DNA of 64,000 nt from Aphelenchoides besseyi. Taxonomy: Eukaryota > Nematoda > Chromadorea > Rhabditida > Aphelenchoididae. The DNA lies in NCBI GenBank assembly GCA_024699855.1, contig JAMPIQ010000002.1, positions 4,650,001-4,714,000 on the forward strand, read 5' to 3'. The notes below the pieces were generated by a model that searched no databases, was not told where the DNA came from, and saw nothing but the letters and a program-made list of their open reading frames with translations. Of the stretch, positions 23,955 through 33,820 are shown piece after piece; position 1 is the stretch's first letter, and every line of letters begins with the position of its first letter. A program made the position numbers and the translations under genes.

Positions 23955-24089
23955 ATGTATTTTTAACGACCGCAAATCGGGCATTTCTCGTAGAAATGAG
24001 CTTTGTGAGGTCAGAATTTACTTGAAATTCGAAATCTAGAAGAAAAGTTGGCCGGGAGTTTTTTCGCGAGCTTATAGTGACGGGAAGTA
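23955..24089. repeat. dispersed repeat R1, copy interrupted by a mariner element
   Basis: This is the second copy of R1. It runs up to GGGAAGTA and is then broken at the TA by the transposon at 24090-25455. The R1 sequence resumes at 25456 (TATTTTATTGTTGTG against TATTTCATTGTGGTG in the intact copy). Confidence 0.75.
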
Positions 24090-24344
24090 CAGGTCCCACC
24101 GAAATCTGAACGTTTGAAACGCTTATATCTTTTTTATCAGTTGATCAATTTTGTAACGGTTTTTTTGCCTGAAAGGAATTTTAAAAAATTTGGTTTGATA
24201 CAAATTGGATTTCAAAATTTCACTTGGATCAGCATAAAAGTTTGGTTTTCCCTAAATTAGCGCTTTTTTTCATTCCATTCGAGAGAAATGGATTGGTCGG
24301 CCTCTTAAAAAAGCATGCTGTGCATTGCTTTACGCTCAAACCAG

Positions 24345-24789
24345 AAGTCCAACAGCTGTGCAAAGCCAGTCCTTACCAGCGGTTCAGCAATGGCCGAATT
24401 TTGCTCAAATTGTGTTCATGCACGATGGCGTTCCACCTCATTGAGCTGTTACCATACGTCAATGGTTAGACGAGAACCTGCCATTGCGTTGGATGGGGCG
24501 TATAAGTCGAACTGAACTGGCACCGCATCGATGGCCTCCGTACTCACCGGATTAGACGCCGTGTGACTTTTTTCTTTGGGGTTACGTTAAAAGCAAGGTC
24601 TATCGAACGGAGCTAACAAGTTTGGATAAATTGCAACAGCGAATCCAAGTGATCATCGAAGATCTGTCCCAGGAAATGCTGCATCGAGCAATTGACGACT
24701 ACGAACTTCGTCTTGAAAAAGTGCTCGACAATGAGGGTCGAAGTGTTCAAAATTTAACAAATAAAGATTCTGAGGATTTTTTGTATTGA
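24345..24789 (+). pseudogene. mariner-like transposase relic
   Basis: The frame reads FAQIVFMHDGVPPH, then QWLDENLPLRWMGR, RWPPYSPD, TPCDFFLWGYVKSK and a C-terminal helix region. These are the second and third catalytic Asp blocks of an IS630/Tc1/mariner transposase; I count about 41 residues between the two Asp. In-frame stops fall directly after GVPPH and after SPD, and the N-terminal DNA-binding part is missing or unrecognisable. This group of transposases is common in arthropods and nematodes. Confidence 0.85.
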
Positions 24790-24987
24790 CCAAACCGCGA
24801 GAAAAGGAAAGAGAGCGGGCGAAAAAGGCGCTGATTTGGGAAAACCAAATTTTCATGCTAATCCGAGTGAAATTTTGAGATCCAATTGGTATCAAAGAAA
24901 ATGCTTTAAAATTGTCTTTCAAACGAAAAACCGCTTCGAAATTCATCCACTAATAAAAAAGATAAGCGTTTCAAACGTTCAGATTTC

Positions 24988-25437
24988 TGTCGCTTGAGGC
25001 GAGAAAACGGTAACTTGGCGGCTCGACCTTTCCCCTCATTTTCTTAACTCCGCCCATTCATTTTCGTTTTTGCTCTCCTATTGACCAGACGCGATGCTTT
25101 AACATCCTCGGAATTTGTAGTCGATTTCTATTTTTATATTGTTCCTTCTTTCTTCTCGTGTGCTATTTAAATTTTTATCCTTGAGTTGCGTAATTCTCCC
25201 GGACCGTTGAAACGGTTCACCCACTACCACCGCCATCGATTTCAACTTAAACCCACTCATTTATCGTTTACCTTTGGTTTGAGTTGCTCAATTACCGTAT
25301 TTGTGTTTTCGTGAGTTCGTATTGTTAAAATAGGTTTATAAACGTGCAAAAAGTTTGAGATCAAATGAAATATCGCTTGGATTTACGTCTTTTGTCAAAC
25401 GGCCTCCAAAAGAAAGATCCTTTTTTGGAACGCGACA
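24988..25437. mobile_element. possible 450-base nested insertion
   Basis: The block begins TGTCGC and ends GCGACA, a short perfect inverted end. It is flanked on both sides by TTTC (24984-24987 and 25438-25441). Removing it and one TTTC restores the continuous right inverted repeat of the mariner element. No coding sequence is visible. The six-base ends are short, so this is a hypothesis. Confidence 0.5.
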
Positions 25438-25455
25438 TTTCGGTGGGACACCCTA

Positions 25456-26300
25456 TATTTTATTGTTGTGTTGATAAAACCGAATAAATCATTGTTGTAT
25501 CAAAATGAAGGTCCCGACGATTGCACGTATTATGCCAACGGATCGTCGAAGCTCATGGAACATAAACGTCGTAGCAATTGTCCAAACAAGAAGCGTTATT
25601 ATTGTTCTGAGCAGAAGTTTCCTATGTGCGATGACAATTGCACATTTTCTACTGTCTCTAAATCGGGTATTCAATTGCATTGATGACGACTCGCATGTTA
25701 CACGACGGATTTTCGAATACAACTAATTCGTCAAAATTTGTCGCAACACGTCGAATAACTTACGCAAACTCAACAAAAAGAATTCGAAGACTTGGAAATT
25801 GTCTGAACAAAAAAGTTGCAATACACATCTAACTCGCTCGGCTCAATTGGTAAAAAGATATTGAAAATTCTTCTTAATTGCGTTTTAGATGTCCAAAATC
25901 TGACAAAGTAAGTGTATCGTAACAATAAGCTAACTTTTGTTTGAGGGTAATTTTCCGAAGTTCTACGGTAAAGTTGATCGCCATTTTGCGAATGAAAATG
26001 ATTAAGTTGAACGAATTGGTTGTTTGATTGTTTTGAATACCGGATGATTGACGTATTCGGTAGGTTTCAAATTCTTAAAACACAAAAGAACATTTTCTTT
26101 AGGCCTACAGGATCTTTTGAATACGTCAGTTGGTCATCGAGATGGTCTGTATCGCATTTTATCGAAAGATGAACGTGCGAACGTGACCGTCTGGTTGGTG
26201 CACAAATTTGGGACAAAGATGAGGAATTCGACGAACGTCGATTGATAGAAATGACAATTGATGCGGAAGAGAATGAAACGAAGAGGCTATGAACGACGAT
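25456..26300 (+). other. region upstream of unidentified gene copy 2, with finger-like frame
   Basis: The frame at 25468-25683 is Cys/His-rich (YYCSEQKFPMCDDNCTF, KSGIQLH), resembling a degenerate C2H2 finger. At about 26190-26290 a frame reads DRLVGAQIWDKDEEFDERRL and continues acidic. These could be upstream exons of the gene whose last exons are at 26430-26745. I could not join them in one frame. Confidence 0.3.
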
Positions 26301-26429
26301 TTGTAGATGTTGTTGTTTGCCACTGAACAATAGCAAACTTATTTTCTTTCTTTCACTCAGTTCTTTGCTTTACGTCATCGAAGGTAATTTTTAGCTTTAA
26401 ATCTTTATACCTGATATATTTATTCAATT

Positions 26430-26745
26430 TAAGAGTTCATTTTTCATCGTGGGTTAAAGGTCTCGCTTCATTCTCATGATGCTAAGATACGTTTTTTTCA
26501 AGCGCTTTCAGTTGAAATCGGAAAGGCATTTGCCGTCTTTGAAAAGTAAGTCAACGATTAGTTACTATTATGTAATCGATATTATGCATTTTTAGTTGTC
26601 ATTCCTCGTTCTATACGAATCGTCATAATCGTCAGGATGTAAATTTTGCACTCAAACGTCTGACTATATTCATGCAACAGCTTCAGACGTTCGATCTGAG
26701 CGGCGAACAAAAAGTTGAGTTGGAGAAAAAGAAGTTCCATTACTG
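26430..26745 (+). CDS. unidentified gene, copy 2, last two exons
   Basis: Exon A (about 26430-26547) reads FIFHRGLKVSLHSHDAKIRF and ends IGKAFAVFE at a donor. Exon B (from about 26596) reads FYTNRHNRQDVNFALKRLTI and continues to EKKKFHY with stop at 26743-26745. Both are clearly related to copy 1 (21288-21670) at protein level, with the same intron position. An AATAAA at about 26774-26779 follows, as in copy 1. The family is not recognised. Confidence 0.5.
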
Positions 26746-26801
26746 ATTCGTTGTATTTTCCTTATAATTTTCAATAAAGTTATTACTGATATGTGCACTA
26801 C

Positions 26802-27350
26802 TGTTTCCAATGATACTACAGAATCTTGCAAACATTTAAAACAATTCTACGCTAATTTATTGGTTCTAACAAATCAAATGGTCATTGGCACGTAGTTTGA
26901 CGTCCGTTTTGGAGTCGTCCATTCCTTTACAATCAGGTAGTTTTGATATAGGAAGATCTTGAACAACGTGAAATACAATCCAATGATTGCACGAGACCAT
27001 TGCACAAAGTTTTTGGCTTGACGAATTCGCTCATCGTAAAGCACTTTGGTACACGATTTGGCCATCTAAAATGTTCGTATTCCAATATGCCGTTCAAAAC
27101 AACCTCAAGAAATGCATCGGAACGGTTGTGAGCACCGAGTCGACGTTCGATTGCACGTATCAAGTCATTTGTCTTCAGAATCAAAAGCATCGGTCTGGGC
27201 ATCCGATCGAGAACCTGCATAATCTGCGGAATCAACGAAGCAGCATAGTTCTTGATTTCGTTCGTTTCCGCTTCAGTTTGTTTGTGTTTACCAATGCCCT
27301 TTGTAACCGAATCCCAGCTTCTCGAAGTAACTGAAATAACCTCAGTCGTA
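26802..27350. repeat. source copy of the 549-base duplication
   Basis: This contains the ADCK1 last exon, its 3' flank and part of its last intron. It appears identical to 19025-19573. It abuts the 3' end of unidentified gene copy 2. Confidence 0.9.
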
Positions 27351-28811
27351 CTGTTAAATACAAATAATCGAACCTATACAAGCGAACAGCCCGAATAATT
27401 CGCCAACACCCATCTTGAAGCAGATACGTTGAATTTCGTCTTTGTCAGCTCGAAGAAGAGCAGACCAAAACTTGCAATAGTCGATTCGAAACTCTGTATC
27501 CAAATTCTAAATACATGTTTCAAGGATTCTAAAGCAAATTTACCGCGTAAAGCCCGTGGTCCAGAAGAACCAACTCGACTCCTTTCCGGCCCTTCCTACA
27601 AATCACGTTCCCAAAATGAGGATCGGCATGAATCTTTCCTTTCAAAAAAATCATTTCGGAATACAATCGTCCTACAAACAAGTCAACTAGTTGAAAATAC
27701 GAACTCGTTTACCTAATTTTCGGCAAACCTAAAAACATCCGATCAATTAATCTTATTTGATTAGACGACTTACATCGTGAGTATCAATGTTGTTATCTCT
27801 GAACCACTGAACATCATTGATGTAAGCACCCTCTATGAATTCCATCGTCAAAACTTTCTTTGAACTCAAATCCCAATAAATACGTGGAATTCGAAGAAAA
27901 CGAAGATGACCAAATAACTTCCGTGCGGTATCTGCGTTTTCTGCTTCCATCAAAAAGTTCAGTTCTCGTGGCAAATTCTTTTGCGTTTCTTCGACCAACC
28001 TGCAAACAGATTCCAGTAACTAAACACTGTTAATTTCATTTACCATCTCAAATTGAAATCAGGAAAAAGAGCATCAGCTACACGAACAAAGAAACTCATT
28101 GTAGCAATGTCGACCGCCGATCGTGCCTCAACCATCTTATGCTGAATCTTCACAGCAACCACCTCTCCAGTCGATCGTAAACGTGCCTTGTGGACTTGAG
28201 CCAACGAAGCAGCACCAATCGATTGTCGATCGAATTCGAGGAAAACGTCTTCAAGCTGAAAATTCTTATGATCAAAAACTTTCAAAATGTTTTTACCTTT
28301 TTTCCTGTTGATGATTCGAAAACATTGCACACATCTTCGTAACTACTCTCTGGAGCCTTCGAATGTAAAACGGACAAAACGGTCGTATATTCGTCCGGTA
28401 AAAGATATTGCAACGAAGCAATATGCTGACCAACCTACAGACATTAACTTTGACATATTAGGGAGCAATCTTACTTTTATGAAAACTCCTCCGTTGTTCT
28501 GACACAACTTCAAGATTCGATGAGCTCCACGTAAATGAGCGTCTCGTAGACGTTGTCGATATTCTTCCGACGTCCGATCTTCTCCGCGCATCGTCATCTT
28601 GTAATCAATTATCATTTGTGCGGCCTTTGAATTACAATTCAGACATTAGAAACGAAAACTCGATAGTTACGGTTGTTCCAGCTCTCGAGAAGCGAATTAG
28701 TCCCGTTTGTGAAAAGGAAAAGTCATTCTTGTAGTAAACATAAGAGCCACCGGTCAGCACAACTCCAATTGCAATATTCCGTGGGCGAATCAAATGTCTT
28801 AAAAAGGACAT
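26874..28811 (-). CDS. adck1: ADCK1, mitochondrial aarF/UbiB-type atypical kinase
   Basis: The gene follows human ADCK1 closely block by block. It has an N-terminal hydrophobic leader (RNIAIGVVLTGGSYVYY), GGVFIKVGQ, LPDEYTTVLSVLHS, the UbiB-type region SIGAASLAQVHKA, VAVKIQH, NLPRELNF, RIYWDLSSKKVLTMEFIEG, the catalytic-loop IHADPHFGNV, LLDHGLYA, and LFACIVTSRSWDSV. The family works at the mitochondrial inner membrane on cristae and lipid balance. About eight exons with introns near 27351-27384, 27508-27540, 27718-27772, 28000-28045, 28260-28300, 28432-28475 and 28630-28660. Start 28811 is preferred over 28853 because an acceptor (TTTGCGTTTAG) falls inside the longer frame. The left end is duplicated at 19025-19573. 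Confidence 0.94.
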
Positions 28812-29032
28812 TGCACACGTCAATAGAAATCCATGGAATCTAAACGCAAACAAAACAAGTAAATTTCCTTACGACAATTAGCGTTTTTAAGTCGCTTTGA
28901 CAAGAGACATTTGAGATACTTTCGCACTAAAACCCAATGTCACAAAACTTCAGAAGACCGTAGTAAGCGGTTTGCATATGACATTCTCGACAGAAAGATT
29001 GTTCTTCATTTTCCAACAGTCGAGTTTTCAAG

Positions 29033-29693
29033 ATGCTCGTGGACGGTTGTGCATTTTCGCTTCCTGCGCCTCCGTCGATTTGGATTGATGTTTGGAGCAT
29101 GTTCGTTGTTATTGTGAGCTCCGTTCTTGTGCTGATCGGCTGTGGAAGGAAAAAAAGCAGCGAACAGCGAGCTCAGGTCGTTCAAACTCCAAATCAACAT
29201 TTCAGTCGACCAAGCGACTTCATAAACGTTCGACCCAATGAGCACAAAACTCCGCTAGCGAACATAAATGCCGATGAACTTAAGTCGAATCGATCGATGG
29301 CAAAGTCAATGGTTGCTGGAGCTCCAATTACCGGAGGTGGCTAATTCGAAGAATAAGCAAATGATTCCAAGTTTGCAGGAGGTCAAGTACTGAAAGTGTC
29401 GAAGAAAGAAAGCAGAGAAGATACGACTGATTTGCACACAAACACGCTGTTGGAAGAATATGCACAGTAGTTACTTTGGTCGCCTGAACTTATGTTCAAA
29501 TTTTAGATACCGAGAAAGGAATCGCTCAAAATGTCTGATAAATCAACCGGGAGTTGCTAGTTCGAACTACGCTCCGCCAAACGCTCCAAATCTCATAGTG
29601 CCGTCGCAGACTGTGCCGGGCATCAATCCAAACACAACGCAAAAACAAGAGATAAAACTGGCAGTGGAAAAATCTTCATATTACGGCAAATAA
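29033..29693 (+). CDS. small single-pass membrane protein
   Basis: The start follows TTTTCAAG directly, which suits a spliced leader. The N-terminus is MLVDGCAFSLPAPPSIW followed by one helix (VWSMFVVIVSSVLVLIGC) and GRKKS, so the long hydrophilic tail is probably cytoplasmic. An intron at 29336-29380 joins in phase to GQVLKVSKKESRED. The last exon gives SSNYAPPNAPNLIVPSQT and ends SSYYGK. The second intron needs a weak donor (ACGCT/GTTGG at about 29447); otherwise the protein stops at LLEEYAQ. The family is not recognised. The gene is divergent from ADCK1 with about 220 bases between starts. Confidence 0.6.
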
Positions 29694-29792
29694 AGACTCT
29701 TGCTGTTGCCGATTTTAACCGAATAAACACGAGAGCTTGTTTGTCGTGAACATCTTTGTTTCCACTGAATTTTTGTTGTGAATAATCTTGTA

Positions 29793-30440
29793 CAAGGTGG
29801 GCAAAAATGAATGACCTTGTCGAAATCTCGTATATCTCGTTTATCTTCGATTTTTTTCCGAACAAACTATATATTTTCTGAATTCTCATAATCCCCAAAT
29901 TCAGATGAGCTCAAAATTAAAATTTTGAAATTTTCGGAAAATTTTGCCTTGGTCCCCCTTGCGTCGCTTTTCGGGCAGCTTTCAATTGAAAGAAAAAACG
30001 TTTATTAACAAGAGAAAACTCAACAATCAACGCACCTCGACTTGTGCGCCTTCTCGATCAATGCACGTTTGATGTCGACGAGCAAAGTTGGCGGCAATTC
30101 GTTCTCTCATCGGCCGATTTTGACGAATTTGATCCGCGGTTCTTCGATAGCCGCTCGCAATTGGCCAGTCAGACGGACAACAAAGTAACCACAACAATTG
30201 ATGTTATTCTTGCTTCATTTACATCAATTTGAATCGATTTCTTCAAATTGAAAGCCGCCCGAAAAGCGACACAAGGGGGACCAAGGCAAAATTTTTTGAA
30301 AATTTCAAAATTTTAATTTTGAGCTCATCTGAATTTGGGGATTATGAGAATTCAGAAAATATATAGTTTGTTCGGAAAAAAATCGAAGATAAACGAGATA
30401 TACGAGATTTCGACAAGGTCATTCATTTTGGCCCACCCTG
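29793..30440. mobile_element. mariner-derived MITE with 200-base inverted repeats
   Basis: The two ends, 29793-29992 and 30241-30440, are near-perfect inverted repeats of about 200 bases, starting CAAGGTGGGC and CAGGGTGGGC. They are flanked by TA at 29791-29792 and 30441-30442. The 248-base centre holds, on the minus strand, a stretch IAANFARRHQTCIDREGAQVE ending in a stop at 30027-30029. This looks like the C-terminal end of a mariner-type transposase. The element is therefore an internally deleted, non-autonomous copy. It differs in sequence from the element at 24.1 kb. Confidence 0.88.
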
Positions 30441-30579
30441 TAGTTCACGAAAATACTTGAAGTGCACATGCTAAAGTCTACGGATTCTTTATTGCTAGTC
30501 ATGTGCATTGAAGTGTTAACTGCGACGTTGAAATGCTACTTTTCTTTTAAGTTAAGTTGCTTGGCTTTAGCATTTAGCA

Positions 30580-31221
30580 ATGATACCCTCATTGCGAGAC
30601 ATCGAGCAATTGGACGAATCGACTTTGTCCGAACAACTTACTGCGCAAATTGCTGACACGTTGAAGACGGAACGGGAGTTGACGGTTTTGGTGAAACAAC
30701 GAGACGAATGGAAACGCAAAGCCGAGCAAATTCAAAAGCTACAAGAAGGGTAATTAGAAGGTCTTAGTTTATATCGCTGCTTTTTCAGAAACAAAGGAGT
30801 AATGACGGAAACAATCCAAAAACTGGTGAACGCAACTCGACATTTGGACTCGGACATCAAAGAGACTGAAGAAAGCATTCGAATGTACACAGAAGCAGAT
30901 CCACAGCAAACAGCTCGTGATATACGAAACAAATCCGACGAGATACGATCATTGAGCACTGCGCTTCAATTGGAACGTGAAGCCAAAGGTTCGTTTCTGT
31001 CCCGATTTAATTAGCGGGTTTTTAGTCGCAGTTTGCAACTACTTTATGGCTCGACGTAATCGAGAAGAACGTCAACTTCCAATTGTAACTGAAACAGAAA
31101 TTGGAAATGAAAAGAAAAATTTGATCGAGATTCTGGAACAATTGGAGAATGATGATCAAAAAGCGCGTAGAAAACGTTGGACAGAAGTTCGCTCAATTGC
31201 CGCACTTTCCAAACTTCCTTA
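30580..31221 (+). CDS. unidentified coiled-coil protein
   Basis: Three exons (30580-30749, 30790-30987, 31026-31221) join in phase to a protein of about 187 residues. It is almost entirely charged and heptad-like: LTAQIADTLKTERELTV, VKQRDEWKRKAEQ, then KETEESIRMYTE, and a basic end (DDQKARRKRWTEVRS). No signal peptide or membrane helix. Such proteins are often subunits of kinetochore, centrosome or vesicle-tether complexes, but nothing here decides which. An AATAAA at about 31254-31259 follows the stop. A MITE lies 140 bases upstream. Confidence 0.7.
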
Positions 31222-31340
31222 AACGTTTATTGTCATTCGTTTCTTTGAGTCCAATAAAACTGAAAGCAGACATGTGTGTGAAATAAGTAGCCACTTTCGT
31301 TGAATTCGAAAACCCGATAGTTTTTTCTAGTCGTTCCAAT

Positions 31341-32178
31341 ATGTCATTTGTCGAATACGCGATATCGCCGCTAAGACCAAATGATTACAACGAGACTTTT
31401 GATTTCATGCAAAATCATTTTCGAATTCAGGAGCCAATTACTAGAGCACTAGGTATCCGGTTATAACTTGAATTTCCAATTCTGATTTAGATACGAGTTG
31501 CAATGACAGTTACGCTTTCTACCGAGATCTTTGTAATGCGGGATTCAAGACACCTGGAGCGTCACTTGCAGTTCGTAGTCCTTCAAACGAGTTAATTGGC
31601 GTCGCCTTGAACGGCTGTTATACATACGATGAACTGGAAGATAAACAGATAGTCAACAAAACAGATTTCACCAAAAGTTGTTTGTTGACTTTTGAGTTTG
31701 AATGAACGTTTGCAGAGATTGCTGAAGGCCCGTATGAATCGCGCAATGCAAATCGTTTGATTGTCTTTATCGAACATGTTGAGTCAGGACTTCGTTCTCT
31801 TTTGCCATCAAACGCAAAAGTGTTCAAGTTGGTGAGTTATTCTTCGGATTCACATGACAGAATTGCGTTCAGGACATTCTAGCTATTCGTGCTGACTATT
31901 GCAGGTCAGTGAAGAAGTTTACCAATGCTGAATAGCTGTTTAGAAGAGGAATTGGCCGAGAACTTCTTTTCAAAACCATTGAATTGGCAAGATCGTTCGC
32001 TTGCAGCTGTGTCGTTACTTGTGCCACTGCAAGGGCTTCTCATCAGTTATTCCAAAACAACGGTTTTAGAGTTGTTCGTTGTGTTCCGTTTCAAGAGTTC
32101 ATGGACAACAACGTAACGATCTACAAAAACGTCCACGATGGTGGCGATGCAGCAAGACTCGAAATTTACGATTTGTAG
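31341..32178 (+). CDS. GNAT acetyltransferase, arylalkylamine/dopamine N-acetyltransferase-like
   Basis: The protein starts MSFVEYAISPLRPNDYNETF, the usual beta1-alpha1 of this group, with an aromatic-free FRIQEPITRAL loop. The middle has ELIGVALNGCY (beta4). The acetyl-CoA loop is RRGIGRELLFKTIELA, matching R/QxxGxG/A. It is followed by CSCVVTCATARASHQLFQNNG, typical of the insect and nematode aaNAT family, and a VVRCVPFQEF end. Five exons with introns near 31453-31492, 31678-31716, 31832-31873 and 31906-31943. These enzymes acetylate biogenic amines or polyamines. The substrate here is unknown. Confidence 0.85.
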
Positions 32179-32442
32179 TTTGTTCGAATAAAAATTAGAT
32201 TGACATCTTTGTACAGCAATTAGCGGAACAGTTGAATGAACGGTCGTGTCCAGTTGAGAGTGTTTTCTCGTGTCAACAGTTTGGCCAACTGTTCACATTC
32301 TAAGCGTCTGTCTTTTTCACTATTTTAAGACAATTTTTGTTTGTGATTATCGCAAGAAAAAGCTTGTTGGAGAAGTTAGTCGACTAACACTAATTTGTGC
32401 ATTACTCCCTTTTGAACGTTTTTAGTTCTTCAGTCGACTAAA

Positions 32443-33662
32443 ATGACAGACGCGTATTGTCGGACGGATCTCGAGGTTTGTTGCCACTTTTTTTCAATCA
32501 AAATGAAATTCAATGCTCAGGAAAGGTCGAGTTTTTATCACGCGAACATAATGCGAGATGAGATTCGTTCATGTGATCGTTGCATTCGTCGATGTTTGTC
32601 GTTGCACGTGAACTCTAAAGTGCAGTCCACCGACAATCTGGTATTCTCGAACGGTTTTCTATGCGATCAACACGCGAATATTGAGAGCTCAATGCCCGGA
32701 CCATCAAATGCACTGAACGATCGGCAGACGAATTTACCAGGCGTGATGATTACGGCCGGTCAACTTTTGGACACAAGTGAGTTTGCAATCAGTGAACTTT
32801 GAAAATTTATTCGATTAGGCTCTGCTGGGAATAGCGTTTTCAAACTATCGCAGAAGATTTCGCAAGCTCCTCGAATGACTTCGAAACGTCGACAAACCGT
32901 TCTGTCCCAAAGTTGGAGAACAGCGAAGTTGTTCGAAAAGGAACTGGAAAACTTGAAAGTGGAAGTTGAGGCTGCACTTCTTCAGAAGGTAAGCCAATTT
33001 TTTCGCTTGCATTCCAGTGTTATTTTAGATTGGATTGCGGCAAACTGGAGTGCTTGATGGCTCGTCAGACGAATTCAGAGAAGCTGTCGCCACGGTAACA
33101 TCGAAACACGATCTACGCAAAAGTGTAAGAGAAATTCGAATCTCAACGTCCATTTTATTCGTCAATTTGCAGGAAATTGAGAATCTTCATCGACGGCAAC
33201 TCGACAGTTTGAATCAGCAGTTGAATGCAGATTTACACTTCGAAGACAAAGTTGCTAACGATCAGATTGATAAATTGGCCAAAGAACGTTTGAATGCCAT
33301 CGAAACAAGATTACGACAAATGGGTTGTGTTGGGCCAAGTAAGTCGGATATTTCCAATCAATAACTTTCCTTCAGATTTCGAACTCAAAATACCAGAAAT
33401 ACGAATTGAGCAGTCCAGTCTCTGCAAACTGACCTTTGACTCCCAATACGCAAGTGGTATTCTGCCGGTTCCAGCGAAGATCGCAGAGAGAGTACAAGAT
33501 GCCGAGAAGTTTGAGCTCCAATCGTTTTTGTTGTTTGGCAAATCGAATTTGGATCCGAAACGTCCAAAGAAGTTCAAAGTGGAAACCGTACCACCAGTGA
33601 TACGCGGACTAACCACCGAATTCATGGACCTCGTGCATTCAGACGGCGATGAGAGTGATTGA
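32443..33662 (+). CDS. unidentified protein with Cys motif and coiled coil
   Basis: Six exons join in phase (introns near 32476-32521, 32777-32818, 32988-33029, 33123-33173 and 33340-33374) to about 335 residues. The N-terminal part has a Cys cluster (IRSCDRCIRRCLSL) and a later FLCDQH, which might bind zinc. The centre is a long charged helix (AKLFEKELENLKVEVEAALL, then ENLHRRQLDSLNQQL). The C-terminus is more globular (FDSQYASGILPVPAKIAE) and ends in an acidic tail HSDGDESD. No family recognised. It converges on the RMD gene, with only about 158 bases between stops. Confidence 0.7.
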
Positions 33663-33820
33663 TTGGATTTTTGCAAATTCCTGTGATCTCAGTTCTTTTC
33701 GTATCCATTAAACTCTACACAAATCTAATAATCTGCTGGTTTATGAGACCGACAAAATGCGAATATATCGAAAAGTGAAAGAATCAGAACTGCAGAAATG
33801 GCGGTAAATGAGAAGGCAGC

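Larger units (their letters stand above)
24090..25455 (+). mobile_element. dead mariner/IS630-like transposon with long inverted repeats and a nested insertion
   Basis: Long imperfect terminal inverted repeats lie at about 24100-24266 and 24822-24987. Their shared core includes GAAATCTGAACGTTTGAAAC and TTTGGTTTTCCC. The outer ends match as CAGGTCCCACCG (left) and CGGTGGGACACCCTA (right, 25441-25455). The flanks are TA at 24088-24089 and TA at 25456-25457, the Tc1/mariner target duplication. The right end is split by a 450-base insert (24988-25437). Inside is a decayed transposase at 24345-24789. The element cannot move itself. Confidence 0.85.

Noticed and set aside
28123..28502. Plus-strand open frames over ADCK1 exons
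   Set aside because: They are antisense shadows of the well-supported minus-strand ADCK1 exons and have no domain.
30044..30232. Plus-strand 62-codon frame inside the MITE
   Set aside because: The minus strand of the same bases carries the transposase C-terminal remnant; the plus frame has no support.
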